64,000 nt of DNA, taken from assembly GCF_001189845.1 (NCBI RefSeq), contig NZ_LFLZ01000003.1, positions 1 through 64,000 of the forward strand, written 5' to 3'. The translations under genes were made by a program, and so were the position numbers. Positions 43,331-50,457 of this stretch are shown here, one piece after another (the stretch's first letter is position 1; every line of letters begins with the position of its first letter). This stretch comes from Bradyrhizobium tropiciagri. Lineage in GTDB: Bacteria > Pseudomonadota > Alphaproteobacteria > Rhizobiales > Xanthobacteraceae. Below the pieces are notes generated by a model. That model ran no database searches and was not told where the DNA came from. It worked only from the letters and a program-made list of their open reading frames with translations.

Positions 43331-44755
43331 TCAGCGGGCCTCCAGCGGACGCAGCTTCTCCACCTTGCCCTGGGTTTCGACGAGCAGTTGCTTCATGAAG
43401 TCCTTGTTGCGCTTCAGCCAGGGCTCCAGCGTTTGCCGCACATCGCCCGGCGACTTCTTCTCGATGGCCTGCGCGAGCCGGCTCTGAAACGTTCCCCAAT
43501 CCTTGAACATCTCCTTCAGGAGCGCATCGTCGGAGATGTTGATCGTCGACTTGATGTCGCCGACGGTCTCAAGCTCGCGCATGTTGCCCTGTCGCAGGAT
43601 CGAATCGAGGTTTTCCAGGCATTCGTGGTAGCGCTGCAGCAGGTCGTCCCATCGCTTGGCGCTGAAGTCATCGTCGAGGTCCTCGACCGCGTTGTAGAGC
43701 GGCTCGAGGAACGACCATCGGAAGCGCCGCGCCAGTCGCAGCAGGATCGACAGGAACACGATGTCCTTCGGCATGTTCTGCGCGACCATCAGCCTTGGGT
43801 CCTCGCTGAACGGCGGCATCGGCACGAAGATGATGACGACCGAGAACGGCGTGTTGTCGAGATATTCGAGCCGGGCGATCACCGGTTGATACAGCTTCAG
43901 ATCGCGGAAGATCGGGCTGAGGACCTGCTCGCGGCTTCGCCGGCTGGCAATATCCACGTCGGAGAACGAGTTCGCGACATAGCTCGTCAGCTCGTCGAGC
44001 CAGGCGCCGCTGTCGTAGCGGTTCTGGGCGCGGAGCAGGTCCTCCCAGTCGAGATCAGCCGCATCGGGACCTGACAGCAGCGTCGTGGTGGCGGGATCCG
44101 CTTCCAGCCTGGCATCCGTCAGGAATCCGCGCGCACGCTCCGCAGGCGGCAATGCCTTCAGCGCATCGGCCTTCTGCCGGAACGACAGCTCGTCGCTGAA
44201 CACGACGCGAAGCCGAAGGCGGAACAGCTCTTCCGGGCGGGTGATCTGCATGAATTGCGCGTGCAGATCCTTCACCGCTTCGTTGAAGTCGCGGGCATGA
44301 TTGGCGTTCAGTTTCGGCCGCAGCGGTACGGGACCGAAGGTCGGCCGGACGAACAGATCCTCGAGAAACCGCCGCACCTCGTCGTCGCCGATCCCGTAGA
44401 ACTCGTTCTCCGCCAGCATCGGAAACGAGGGCGAACTATCGACCGAGAACCACAGCACCTTTGACGTGAGCTTCAGCGCGCGCTTGTAGCCGTCGAACTG
44501 GGAAATCTCGGACGCGCACCAGGTCCAATTATGTTCGGCGTTGGTGTGGATGAAGATCAGGCAGTCGGCCTTCGCCGTGTTGTCGATCATCCACTGGCGC
44601 CACTCGGCGCCGCCGGGAATTTCCTCGCACACAAAGCATCCCACCGAACGCTGTCCGTCCAGGCTGCTGAGATATTCGAGCCGAGCCTTCAAGAGGCGTG
44701 CGAGAAACCTGTCTTCGGCGCGATGGCTGATAAAGACCGAGAAATCGTTTGGCAT
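43331..44755 (-). CDS. TIR-domain protein, predicted NADase/effector
   Basis: 474 aa. Residues 1-130 form a TIR domain: DFSVFISHRAEDRFLARLL (strand A/helix A), GCFVCEEIPGGAEWRQWM (BB-loop region), DCLIFIHTNAEHNWTWCASEI, in which Glu83 aligns with the catalytic Glu of NAD-cleaving TIRs. The remaining 340 residues are charged and partly helical, with no domain I recognise; they may sense the trigger or oligomerise. Cytoplasmic. It is divergent from the patatin-SLOG-TPR genes across a 397-bp gap with operator-like palindromes. Bacterial TIRs commonly make NAD-derived signals or deplete NAD in anti-phage defence. Confidence 0.85.
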   Translation of the reverse strand: MPNDFSVFISHRAEDRFLARLLKARLEYLSSLDGQRSVGCFVCEEIPGGAEWRQWMIDNTAKADCLIFIHTNAEHNWTWCASEISQFDGYKRALKLTSKVLWFSVDSSPSFPMLAENEFYGIGDDEVRRFLEDLFVRPTFGPVPLRPKLNANHARDFNEAVKDLHAQFMQITRPEELFRLRLRVVFSDELSFRQKADALKALPPAERARGFLTDARLEADPATTTLLSGPDAADLDWEDLLRAQNRYDSGAWLDELTSYVANSFSDVDIASRRSREQVLSPIFRDLKLYQPVIARLEYLDNTPFSVVIIFVPMPPFSEDPRLMVAQNMPKDIVFLSILLRLARRFRWSFLEPLYNAVEDLDDDFSAKRWDDLLQRYHECLENLDSILRQGNMRELETVGDIKSTINISDDALLKEMFKDWGTFQSRLAQAIEKKSPGDVRQTLEPWLKRNKDFMKQLLVETQGKVEKLRPLEAR

Positions 44756-44920
44756 GGCAAAATCCGATCTGCATGAATCTTATGCGACGGCTGGCCGTGA
44801 CTGGTCGGCCGGATGCTGCGGCTGCATGTCTCGCCGCGGACCGATGATAACCCGTCTCTGAAAATTGCGATCGCCGGCCGCGAAAAAGAAAAACCGCCTG
44901 CCAGTGAAGTATCTCACTAT

Positions 44921-44930
44921 ACCCTAGGGT
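44921..44930. promoter_or_regulatory. Operator-like palindrome ACCCTAGGGT
   Basis: ACCCTAGGGT is a perfect 10-base palindrome, extended imperfectly on both sides (TATACCCTAGGGTGTAT). It lies mid-way between two divergent accessory genes. Could bind a dimeric repressor; no such repressor gene is adjacent. Confidence 0.35.
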
Positions 44931-45018
44931 GTATCATGTGCAACATGCGCAGGGAGCCGGCGCGCGATGCTTGTCCTGCTCCGGAATGCACTGACTAAAA
45001 TTTTTCGAAACATCAGCA

Positions 45019-45040
45019 GATGTGTCGACGTGAGCACATC
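45019..45040. promoter_or_regulatory. Inverted repeat GATGTG-N10-CACATC upstream of the patatin gene
   Basis: Six-base arms GATGTG and CACATC separated by ten bases that include GTCGAC. The total length and spacing fit a two-turn dimer binding site, about 113 bases before the patatin start. Prediction only. Confidence 0.35.
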
Positions 45041-45152
45041 GCTTCATTTCATGCCCCGGCGCCGTACGGGCGAAAGCGCGACCAAGTGAGCCTTCGGCCG
45101 TGATCGCTCGGCCGTATCGAGATCAGCAACAGTCATAGTCGGAGGGCCAGCC

Positions 45153-46292
45153 ATGCCGAAGACGAAGCAGCAGCATCTCGATCGTGACGCTGGGCCGAAG
45201 CGGATATTGGCGCTCGACGGCGGCGGCATTCGCGGCATCCTGACGCTCGAATATGTCGGCGCCATCGAGGCGATGCTGCGCAAGCGGTCCGGCAAGGATG
45301 ACCTGCTGCTCTGCGACTATTTCGATCTGATCGGAGGCACCTCCACCGGATCGATCATCGCGGCCGGGCTTGCCTGCGGGATGACGGTGGACGCCTTGAA
45401 GAAGCTCTACCGCGGAATCGGCACGGACATCTTTCAGGAATCGTTCTGGCGGCGGGGGCTGCTGGCGCCGAAATTCAATTCCGACGCCTTGCAGCACGCG
45501 CTCGACGCGCAGCTCGGCGCCGACACGGCGCTCGGCGGCGATCACGTCCGCACCGGCCTGATGATCATGACCAAGCGGCTCGATACCGGCAGTCCCTGGC
45601 CGCTGCACAATCATCCGGACGCGCCCTACGCCAGGCAGGACGGCGCGTTGCGGCTGACGCAAGTGGTTCGCGCCAGCACTGCGGCCCCAACCTATTTCAA
45701 GCCCGAGGAGATCAAGATCTCCGCGCGCGACGGTCACACGGTCAGCGGCGCCTTCGTCGACGGCGGTGTCAGCCCGTTCAACGATCCGGCGCTGCAGCTG
45801 CTGATGCTCGCTTCGCTTCATGGTCATGGTTTCCGGTGGCATAGCGGCAAGGACAAGCTCCTGCTGATCTCGGCAGGGACCGGCGTATTCAAGTCGACAT
45901 ACTCGACCGACCAGATCGTCCACATGCCGGCGGCGGAGCAGGGCGTGCGGGCGCTGCAATCGCTCATGGACGATTGCGGACGGCTCAATCACGGCATGCT
46001 GCAATGGCTGACAAATTGTCTGACGCCGTGGCCGATCGATCGCGCGGTGGAAGACATGGCGGCGGACAGCCAGGGCGGACCGCAACTTGCGACCTATGCG
46101 CGCTACAACGTGCTGCTGGAGACGGGCTGGCTGAAGACGACGGTCGCCATCGACCGGACGCCGGAGGCGCTGGCAAAGATCGCCGCGATGGACGACCCGT
46201 CCAACATGGACGAGCTCGCCGCGATCGGAGCGCTCGCCGCGAAGGTGCAGGTCAAGCCCGAACATTTCCCGCCGGCCTTCGATATCAATTGA
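45153..46292 (+). CDS. Patatin-like phospholipase
   Basis: 379 aa Ser-Asp dyad lipid hydrolase. The oxyanion loop is DGGGIRG (Gly23-Gly28), the nucleophile is Ser64 in GTSTGS, and the dyad Asp is Asp203 in FVDGGVSPFNDPA. Length and the short N-terminus resemble the CapV-type effectors of cyclic-nucleotide immune systems, which attack the membrane on activation, but no nucleotidyltransferase (CD-NTase) gene is near. GGAGGG precedes ATG 45153. It is followed by the SLOG-like and TPR genes on the same strand and by the divergent TIR gene on the other side. Confidence 0.88.
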   Translation: MPKTKQQHLDRDAGPKRILALDGGGIRGILTLEYVGAIEAMLRKRSGKDDLLLCDYFDLIGGTSTGSIIAAGLACGMTVDALKKLYRGIGTDIFQESFWRRGLLAPKFNSDALQHALDAQLGADTALGGDHVRTGLMIMTKRLDTGSPWPLHNHPDAPYARQDGALRLTQVVRASTAAPTYFKPEEIKISARDGHTVSGAFVDGGVSPFNDPALQLLMLASLHGHGFRWHSGKDKLLLISAGTGVFKSTYSTDQIVHMPAAEQGVRALQSLMDDCGRLNHGMLQWLTNCLTPWPIDRAVEDMAADSQGGPQLATYARYNVLLETGWLKTTVAIDRTPEALAKIAAMDDPSNMDELAAIGALAAKVQVKPEHFPPAFDIN

Positions 46293-46403
46293 TGTCGCGC
46301 AGCGCGGCGTCCTGACACTCGGGTCCCGGCTTCGACAGGAGATTCGCCTTCAGCTAAGTTTGTCATCGAGACACAATGATCCAACCATCAGTCGGGTGTC
46401 ACG

Positions 46404-46988
46404 ATGACCACGGACCAACGCGCCGGATCACCTAACATAGTGGTTCTCTTCAGCGGTCACATGATCGATGCGCCAGATCGAAAAACGCCTCGCTTTCCGC
46501 CGGACAAGGAGCCTGCCGCGGCCGCTGCGATCGCCGATGCGCTTGCGAAGATCGGTGTCGCCAAGGGCGACCTCGCGATCTGCGGCGGCGCTTGCGGCGG
46601 CGACCTGCTGTTTGCGGAGGCTGCCCTCGCGCAAGGCATGGGGCTTGAGATCTACATCCCGTTCGACGAGCCGACCTTTCTTGCCGGCTCGGTCGATTTC
46701 GCCGGCGGCAATTGGCGCGCGCGCTATCTCGCGGCGAAATCACGCGCGGCGCTCCATGTCATGCCGGACGAACTCGGCCCGCTGCCGGCCGGCGAAAACG
46801 CCTATGAGCGCGACAATCAATGGATGCTGGAGCGGGCCGCCCGATTTGGCGACGAGAAGCTCGCCTTTGTCTGCCTGTGGAACGGCGAAGGCGGCGACGG
46901 TCCCGGCGGCGCCAAGCACCTGATGGATGAAGCGGGGCGCAAGACGACGTGGGTCTACTGGCTGGATACGAGAAGATTATGGGACTGA
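46404..46988 (+). CDS. SLOG-like nucleotide-binding domain protein
   Basis: 194 aa. A Rossmann-like order is visible: strand NIVVLFSGHMID, helix EPAAAAAIADALAKIG, then DLAICGGACGGDLLFAEAAL, where Gly61-Gly-x-x-Gly65-Gly-Asp67 matches the phosphate/nucleotide loop of the SLOG (LOG/DprA-like) superfamily, followed by GLEIYIPF. The C-terminal half holds ENAYERDNQWMLERAARFG. SLOG proteins bind or process nucleotide signals such as NAD derivatives. Its stop is 12 bp before the next gene, so the two are probably co-translated. The family call is by eye only. Confidence 0.6.
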   Translation: MTTDQRAGSPNIVVLFSGHMIDAPDRKTPRFPPDKEPAAAAAIADALAKIGVAKGDLAICGGACGGDLLFAEAALAQGMGLEIYIPFDEPTFLAGSVDFAGGNWRARYLAAKSRAALHVMPDELGPLPAGENAYERDNQWMLERAARFGDEKLAFVCLWNGEGGDGPGGAKHLMDEAGRKTTWVYWLDTRRLWD

Positions 46989-47000
46989 AGGGATTGCAAC

Positions 47001-48338
47001 ATGCCGTCGTGTTTCATGATCATGCCTTACGGCCGCAAGCCGACCCAGGCCGAGTCCAAGCTTGGTCCGGCCGAAATCGATTTCAACGCGCTGTGGGATC
47101 GCGGCTACGTTCCGGTGATCAAGGAGCTGGGCTATGAACCGGTTCGCGCCGACCAGGACACCGGTGCGCTGATCGTCGGCCAGATGCTGGAGCGGCTCTA
47201 TTTCGCCGACCTCGTGCTGGCGGACATGACGATCCCGAACGGCAACGTCTATTACGAGGTCGGTATCCGCCATGCGGCGCAGAAGACCGGCTGTGTGCTG
47301 CTTGCCGCCGACTGGTCGAAGCAATTGTTCGACGTCGTGCAGATGCGCACCGTGCGCTACCCGCTCCCCGAGGGCAATATCTCCGACGACACCGCAGCCG
47401 GTCTCCGGCCCAGGATCAAGGAGGGCATCGTGTCGCTCCGCGACGGGCTCTCGCCGATGCCCCAATCGATCCCCGGCTATCCCGAAGATGTCGATCCGAC
47501 GAAGGCGACGACGACCAAGGAGCAGCTCGCCGAGCTCGCGGCGTTCCAGACCAAGGTGCGCGAGGTGCGTGCCGCACCGCACGCCGAGCGCATGCAGCGC
47601 GCGCAGGCGCTAATCGCCAGCGAAGGCACGCCGCCCGCGACCTATCCGATTGCGCTCGCATTGCTGCTGCTGTTGCGCGACAGCGTGGACAAGACCACGG
47701 ACTGGAGCTGCGTCCTCGACTTTGCGGCGGGCCTTCCGAAGAAGTTCAAGGACGTCCCTGAAATCCAGGAGATCCGTGAATTCGCCGCCGCCTATGCCGG
47801 CAACAATCTCCAGGCCATTGCGGCGCTTGAGACGCTGATCAGGACGGCGGGGCCGACACCGGAACGCCTCGGTCTGATGGGCGGTCGCTACAAGCGCCTG
47901 GCAAGAGCTGCCACACTGGCTGTAGACAAGCGGCAAGCCCAGGCGAAGGCGATCGAATATTATGAGCAGGGCATGCAGATCGACCTCAACGCCTATTATT
48001 GCTCGAGCAATTTGCCGCGTCTTTATCGCGCGCGTGCCCGGGCAGGCGACGAGGAGCGTGCGCTGACCGCGTTGCGGCTGACGATCGCCGCTTGCGAGCG
48101 TGCCAGACGGCTTCAGGTCGGCGACGAATGGACGCGTCAGACGTTGCTCGCCGCGGCTTTCGACCTCGGCGATCCCGACAAGGCCGACGAACTGGCCGAC
48201 GCGGTGATCGATGAAGGCCCCGCAGCATGGAAGATCGACAGTGTGCTCGGCGATCTCGAGGCCAGCGTCACGCAGGTCAGCGACGCCGCAAAGCGCGCGC
48301 GATTGTCCGCCGTCATCGACAAGATCAAGGCGGCCTGA
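47001..48338 (+). CDS. Deoxyribosyltransferase/TIR-like domain fused to TPR (TRAFs-binding-type) domain
   Basis: 445 aa. Residues 1-105 read CFMIMPYGRKP, YEPVRADQDTGALIVGQM, ADLVLADMTIPNGNVYYEVGIRHA. The NGNVYYEVG block (80-88, Glu86) is the active-site pattern of nucleoside 2-deoxyribosyltransferase-like, TIR-related domains. Residues about 170-445 are helical repeats matching the bacterial 'MAP3K TRAFs-binding domain' (DUF4071) type, including ELAAFQTKVREVRAAPH and AIEYYEQGMQIDLNAYYCSSNLPRLYRARA. Such proteins have been proposed as sensors of NAD-derived signals in immune systems. AGGGA precedes ATG 47001. Confidence 0.75.
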   Translation: MPSCFMIMPYGRKPTQAESKLGPAEIDFNALWDRGYVPVIKELGYEPVRADQDTGALIVGQMLERLYFADLVLADMTIPNGNVYYEVGIRHAAQKTGCVLLAADWSKQLFDVVQMRTVRYPLPEGNISDDTAAGLRPRIKEGIVSLRDGLSPMPQSIPGYPEDVDPTKATTTKEQLAELAAFQTKVREVRAAPHAERMQRAQALIASEGTPPATYPIALALLLLLRDSVDKTTDWSCVLDFAAGLPKKFKDVPEIQEIREFAAAYAGNNLQAIAALETLIRTAGPTPERLGLMGGRYKRLARAATLAVDKRQAQAKAIEYYEQGMQIDLNAYYCSSNLPRLYRARARAGDEERALTALRLTIAACERARRLQVGDEWTRQTLLAAAFDLGDPDKADELADAVIDEGPAAWKIDSVLGDLEASVTQVSDAAKRARLSAVIDKIKAA

Positions 48339-48362
48339 TCGCGCGCGTCTTGCATGTCGGCC

Positions 48363-49028
48363 TCAGCCCAGGCGCATCGACAGTTCGACGTCCTCGCCGA
48401 ACGGCGTCGAGATGTAGCCGTTCGCCGGCAAACGCACCCGCGCCAGATAGTCTGGGCTGTGGTCGGCATTGTCGGCGACGACAAAGGCACCCGGCTTCAG
48501 GCGGCTCTCCACGAGATCGAGGATGTCGGGATAGAGCGCCTTGGCGCCGTCGAGCAGCACGAGATCGATCGCATCGGGCAGACCTGTGCGCAGCGTCTCG
48601 AGCGCATCGCCCTCGCGGATCTCGACCAGGTCGTCGAGCCCGCCGGCGACGAGATTGTCCCGGGCGCGCACCACCTTCGACGATTCGAATTCGCTGGTGA
48701 TCAGATGGCCGCCGCCATTGTCGCGCAGCGCCGCGGCAAGATGCAGCGTGGAGATGCCGAACGAGGTGCCGAACTCGACGATGCTCCGCGCCCGCGTGCT
48801 GCGCGCCAGCATGTAGAGCAGCACGCCGGTCTCGCGCGAGACCGCGAGCGGCACATTGTTGAAGCGGCCGTACAGTGCGCGGTAGTCGGTCCTGCTCCGC
48901 ATCAGGCGCGTCCGTTCCTCGCCGGAAAGGTCGGCCACTGCGAGCTGGGTCTCCTCCACCGCGGCGGAGGCCTGCGCGAACAGGCGGTCGAGCAGGCCTG
49001 CGAGTCGGGGTGAGGTGAGGGTCGTCAT
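48363..49028 (-). CDS. Class I SAM-dependent O-methyltransferase
   Basis: 221 aa. The SAM-binding motif I is SIVEFGTSFGISTLHLAAAL; motif II/III region contains ITSEFESSKVVRARDNL; DLVLLDGAKALYPDILDLV matches the O-methyltransferase family 3 (catechol/caffeoyl-CoA type) metal-binding Asp segment, followed by VVADNAD. It methylates a small molecule, probably a catechol-like or similar hydroxyl compound. CGGAG precedes ATG 49028. It is divergent from a TetR-family regulator that is likely to control it. Confidence 0.88.
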   Translation of the reverse strand: MTTLTSPRLAGLLDRLFAQASAAVEETQLAVADLSGEERTRLMRSRTDYRALYGRFNNVPLAVSRETGVLLYMLARSTRARSIVEFGTSFGISTLHLAAALRDNGGGHLITSEFESSKVVRARDNLVAGGLDDLVEIREGDALETLRTGLPDAIDLVLLDGAKALYPDILDLVESRLKPGAFVVADNADHSPDYLARVRLPANGYISTPFGEDVELSMRLG

Positions 49029-49084
49029 GTAAGTCTCCGGTCCAAAAATCGGCGCGTCCTTGCGCCGCGCTTGAAATACGAATA

Positions 49085-49103
49085 ATTAGTCGCATTCGCT
49101 AAT
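49085..49103. promoter_or_regulatory. Putative TetR-family operator ATTAG-N9-CTAAT
   Basis: ATTAGTCGCATTCGCTAAT has perfect five-base arms ATTAG/CTAAT, with further matches inside (TCG/CG). It sits between the divergent methyltransferase and TetR starts (49028 and 49123), 20 bases before the tetR start codon, where autoregulation would be expected. Confidence 0.55.
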
Positions 49104-49122
49104 CGCATTCCCGGGGACGTCC

Positions 49123-49755
49123 ATGGATGAGCGGCGAACCTCTTCAATTTCCTCGCGAAAACAGCCGCAACAGGTCCGCTCGACGGAGCTCGTCGCGGCC
49201 ATTCTCGATGCTGCTGTTCAGGTTTTGACCAAGGAGGGCGCGCAGCGCTTCACGACGGCCCGGGTAGCCGAGAAGGCCGGCGTCAGCGTCGGCTCGCTGT
49301 ATCAGTATTTCCCGAACAAGGCCTCGATCCTGTTCCGGCTGCAGAGCGACGAGTGGCGGCAGAACATCAGCTTGCTGCGCGACATCCTCGAGGACGCCGC
49401 GCGGCCGCCATTGGACCGGCTGCGCACGCTGGTGCACGCCTTCATCCGCTCCGAATGTGAGGAAGCTGCGGTGCGCGTTGCACTCAACGACGCCGCGCCG
49501 CTCTATCGCGACGCGCCCGAGGCGCGTGAGGTGCGGGCAGCGGGCGAACGCATCGTCGCAGCCTTCATGCGCGACGCACTGCCGACGACATCAGACGCGG
49601 TGCGCGCGATGGCGGGCGATCTGATCACGACGACGCTCAGCACGGTGGGCAAGGATTTTTCGGAGAGTCCGCGAAGTCAGGCCGAGATCGAGCGCTATGC
49701 CGACGCCATGGCCGACATGTTCTGCGCGTATCTGAAGAGTCTCGGAAAGCGCTGA
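49123..49755 (+). CDS. TetR/AcrR family transcriptional regulator
   Basis: 210 aa. The N-terminal HTH is intact: STELVAAILDAAVQVLTKEG, RFTTARVAEKAGVSVGSLYQYFPNKASILFRL. The helical C-terminal ligand domain ends YADAMADMFCAYLKSLGKR. Divergent from the O-methyltransferase gene, which is the probable target together with itself, through the palindrome at 49085-49103. Ligand unknown. Confidence 0.92.
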   Translation: MDERRTSSISSRKQPQQVRSTELVAAILDAAVQVLTKEGAQRFTTARVAEKAGVSVGSLYQYFPNKASILFRLQSDEWRQNISLLRDILEDAARPPLDRLRTLVHAFIRSECEEAAVRVALNDAAPLYRDAPEAREVRAAGERIVAAFMRDALPTTSDAVRAMAGDLITTTLSTVGKDFSESPRSQAEIERYADAMADMFCAYLKSLGKR

Positions 49756-49759
49756 CGGT

Positions 49760-49909
49760 TCAGAGATAGTGCCTGGCGACCAGCAGGAACCCGAGCACGC
49801 CGCCGGTCACAGCGAAAACAGTCACGCCATTGCGGAAACTGACGTAAGCGGCCGACCAATAGGAGGCAGTGGTGGAGACGGAAGCGGCTTTTTTCGGTTT
49901 CTGAGGCAA
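49760..49909 (-). CDS. Small single-span membrane protein
   Basis: 49 aa, from a TTG at 49909 preceded by AGGAA at about ten bases. The sequence begins MPQKPKKAASVSTTASYW and ends SAAYVSFRNGVTVFAVTGG-VLGFLLVARHYL. The basic N-terminus followed by one hydrophobic helix of about 20 residues predicts an N-in membrane protein. It is convergent with tetR, with its stop 5 bases after the tetR stop. No family known. Too short for standard gene finders, but the composition is protein-like. Confidence 0.5.
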   Translation of the reverse strand: MPQKPKKAASVSTTASYWSAAYVSFRNGVTVFAVTGGVLGFLLVARHYL

Positions 49910-50073
49910 GCTGGTGCATTCCTGAAAAAGCGCCGCCACCTGGTCAACACAGGTGACGGCGCCCGTCTGAGGGCTTCAGGGCGAAACCCCGACGGAGCGT
50001 AGGCCGCGATGATGAACGGTTCGTATACCGCTCGGCGGCGCACGCTCGGATGTCGGCGCTGAAGCGAAGTTCC

Positions 50074-50457
50074 CTAAAACTGAGCGTAGGCGTTGCGGAA
50101 CGCGATGGCGCCGGCCAGTGAGCGCGGACGCGTGCGCACGGCGTGTCCATCGTTGCCGCTCTGCACGATCCACTGGCCGTTCTCGTGACCCACGATCTTG
50201 CCGACGTGATGACGCCAGACGACGATCGCGCCGACCGAAGGGCCGCCGGCATTGCTGCCGTATCGCGCCCAGGATCGCGCCAGATTGTATTGCGGACCCG
50301 GATCGCTGCCGACCTGCGTGCGCATGAACCATCCGCACCACGCAGCGGGGCGACCGGAATGCGCATAATGCCGATGATGGTGATGACGGCCGCGCGCTTC
50401 AGCAGCAGACGAGGCGAAGGCCAAAAGCACGGCGACAGCCGCGAGAGTTTTACGCAT
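50074..50457 (-). CDS. Secreted CHAP/NlpC-like Cys-His protein
   Basis: 127 aa. The signal peptide is MRKTLAAVAVLLAFASSAAE, then a His-rich stretch (RGRHHHHRHYAH). The rest reads AAWCGWFMRTQVG (Cys41), LARSWARYG, GAIVVWRHHVGKIVGH (His83/84) and QWIVQSGNDGHAVRTRPRS. The order Cys ... His in VWRHHVG fits small papain-like amidases (CHAP/NlpC fold) and such proteins are widespread in Bradyrhizobium. Possibly peptidoglycan-acting. GAGGAC precedes ATG 50457; the longer start at 50577 lacks a ribosome site. Confidence 0.8.
   Translation of the reverse strand: MRKTLAAVAVLLAFASSAAEARGRHHHHRHYAHSGRPAAWCGWFMRTQVGSDPGPQYNLARSWARYGSNAGGPSVGAIVVWRHHVGKIVGHENGQWIVQSGNDGHAVRTRPRSLAGAIAFRNAYAQF

Larger units (their letters stand above)
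44756..45152. other. Divergent intergenic region of the TIR/patatin island
   Basis: 397 bases, noticeably less GC-rich than the flanks (for example GACTAAAATTTTTCGAAAC near 44994). It must contain the promoters of the leftward TIR gene and the rightward patatin gene. Two palindromes are listed separately. No supported coding frame. Confidence 0.5.

Noticed and set aside
45153..46292. Assignment of the patatin gene to a CBASS system
   Set aside because: No CD-NTase, E1/E2 or JAB gene lies nearby; the SLOG/TPR/TIR neighbours point to a different signalling logic.
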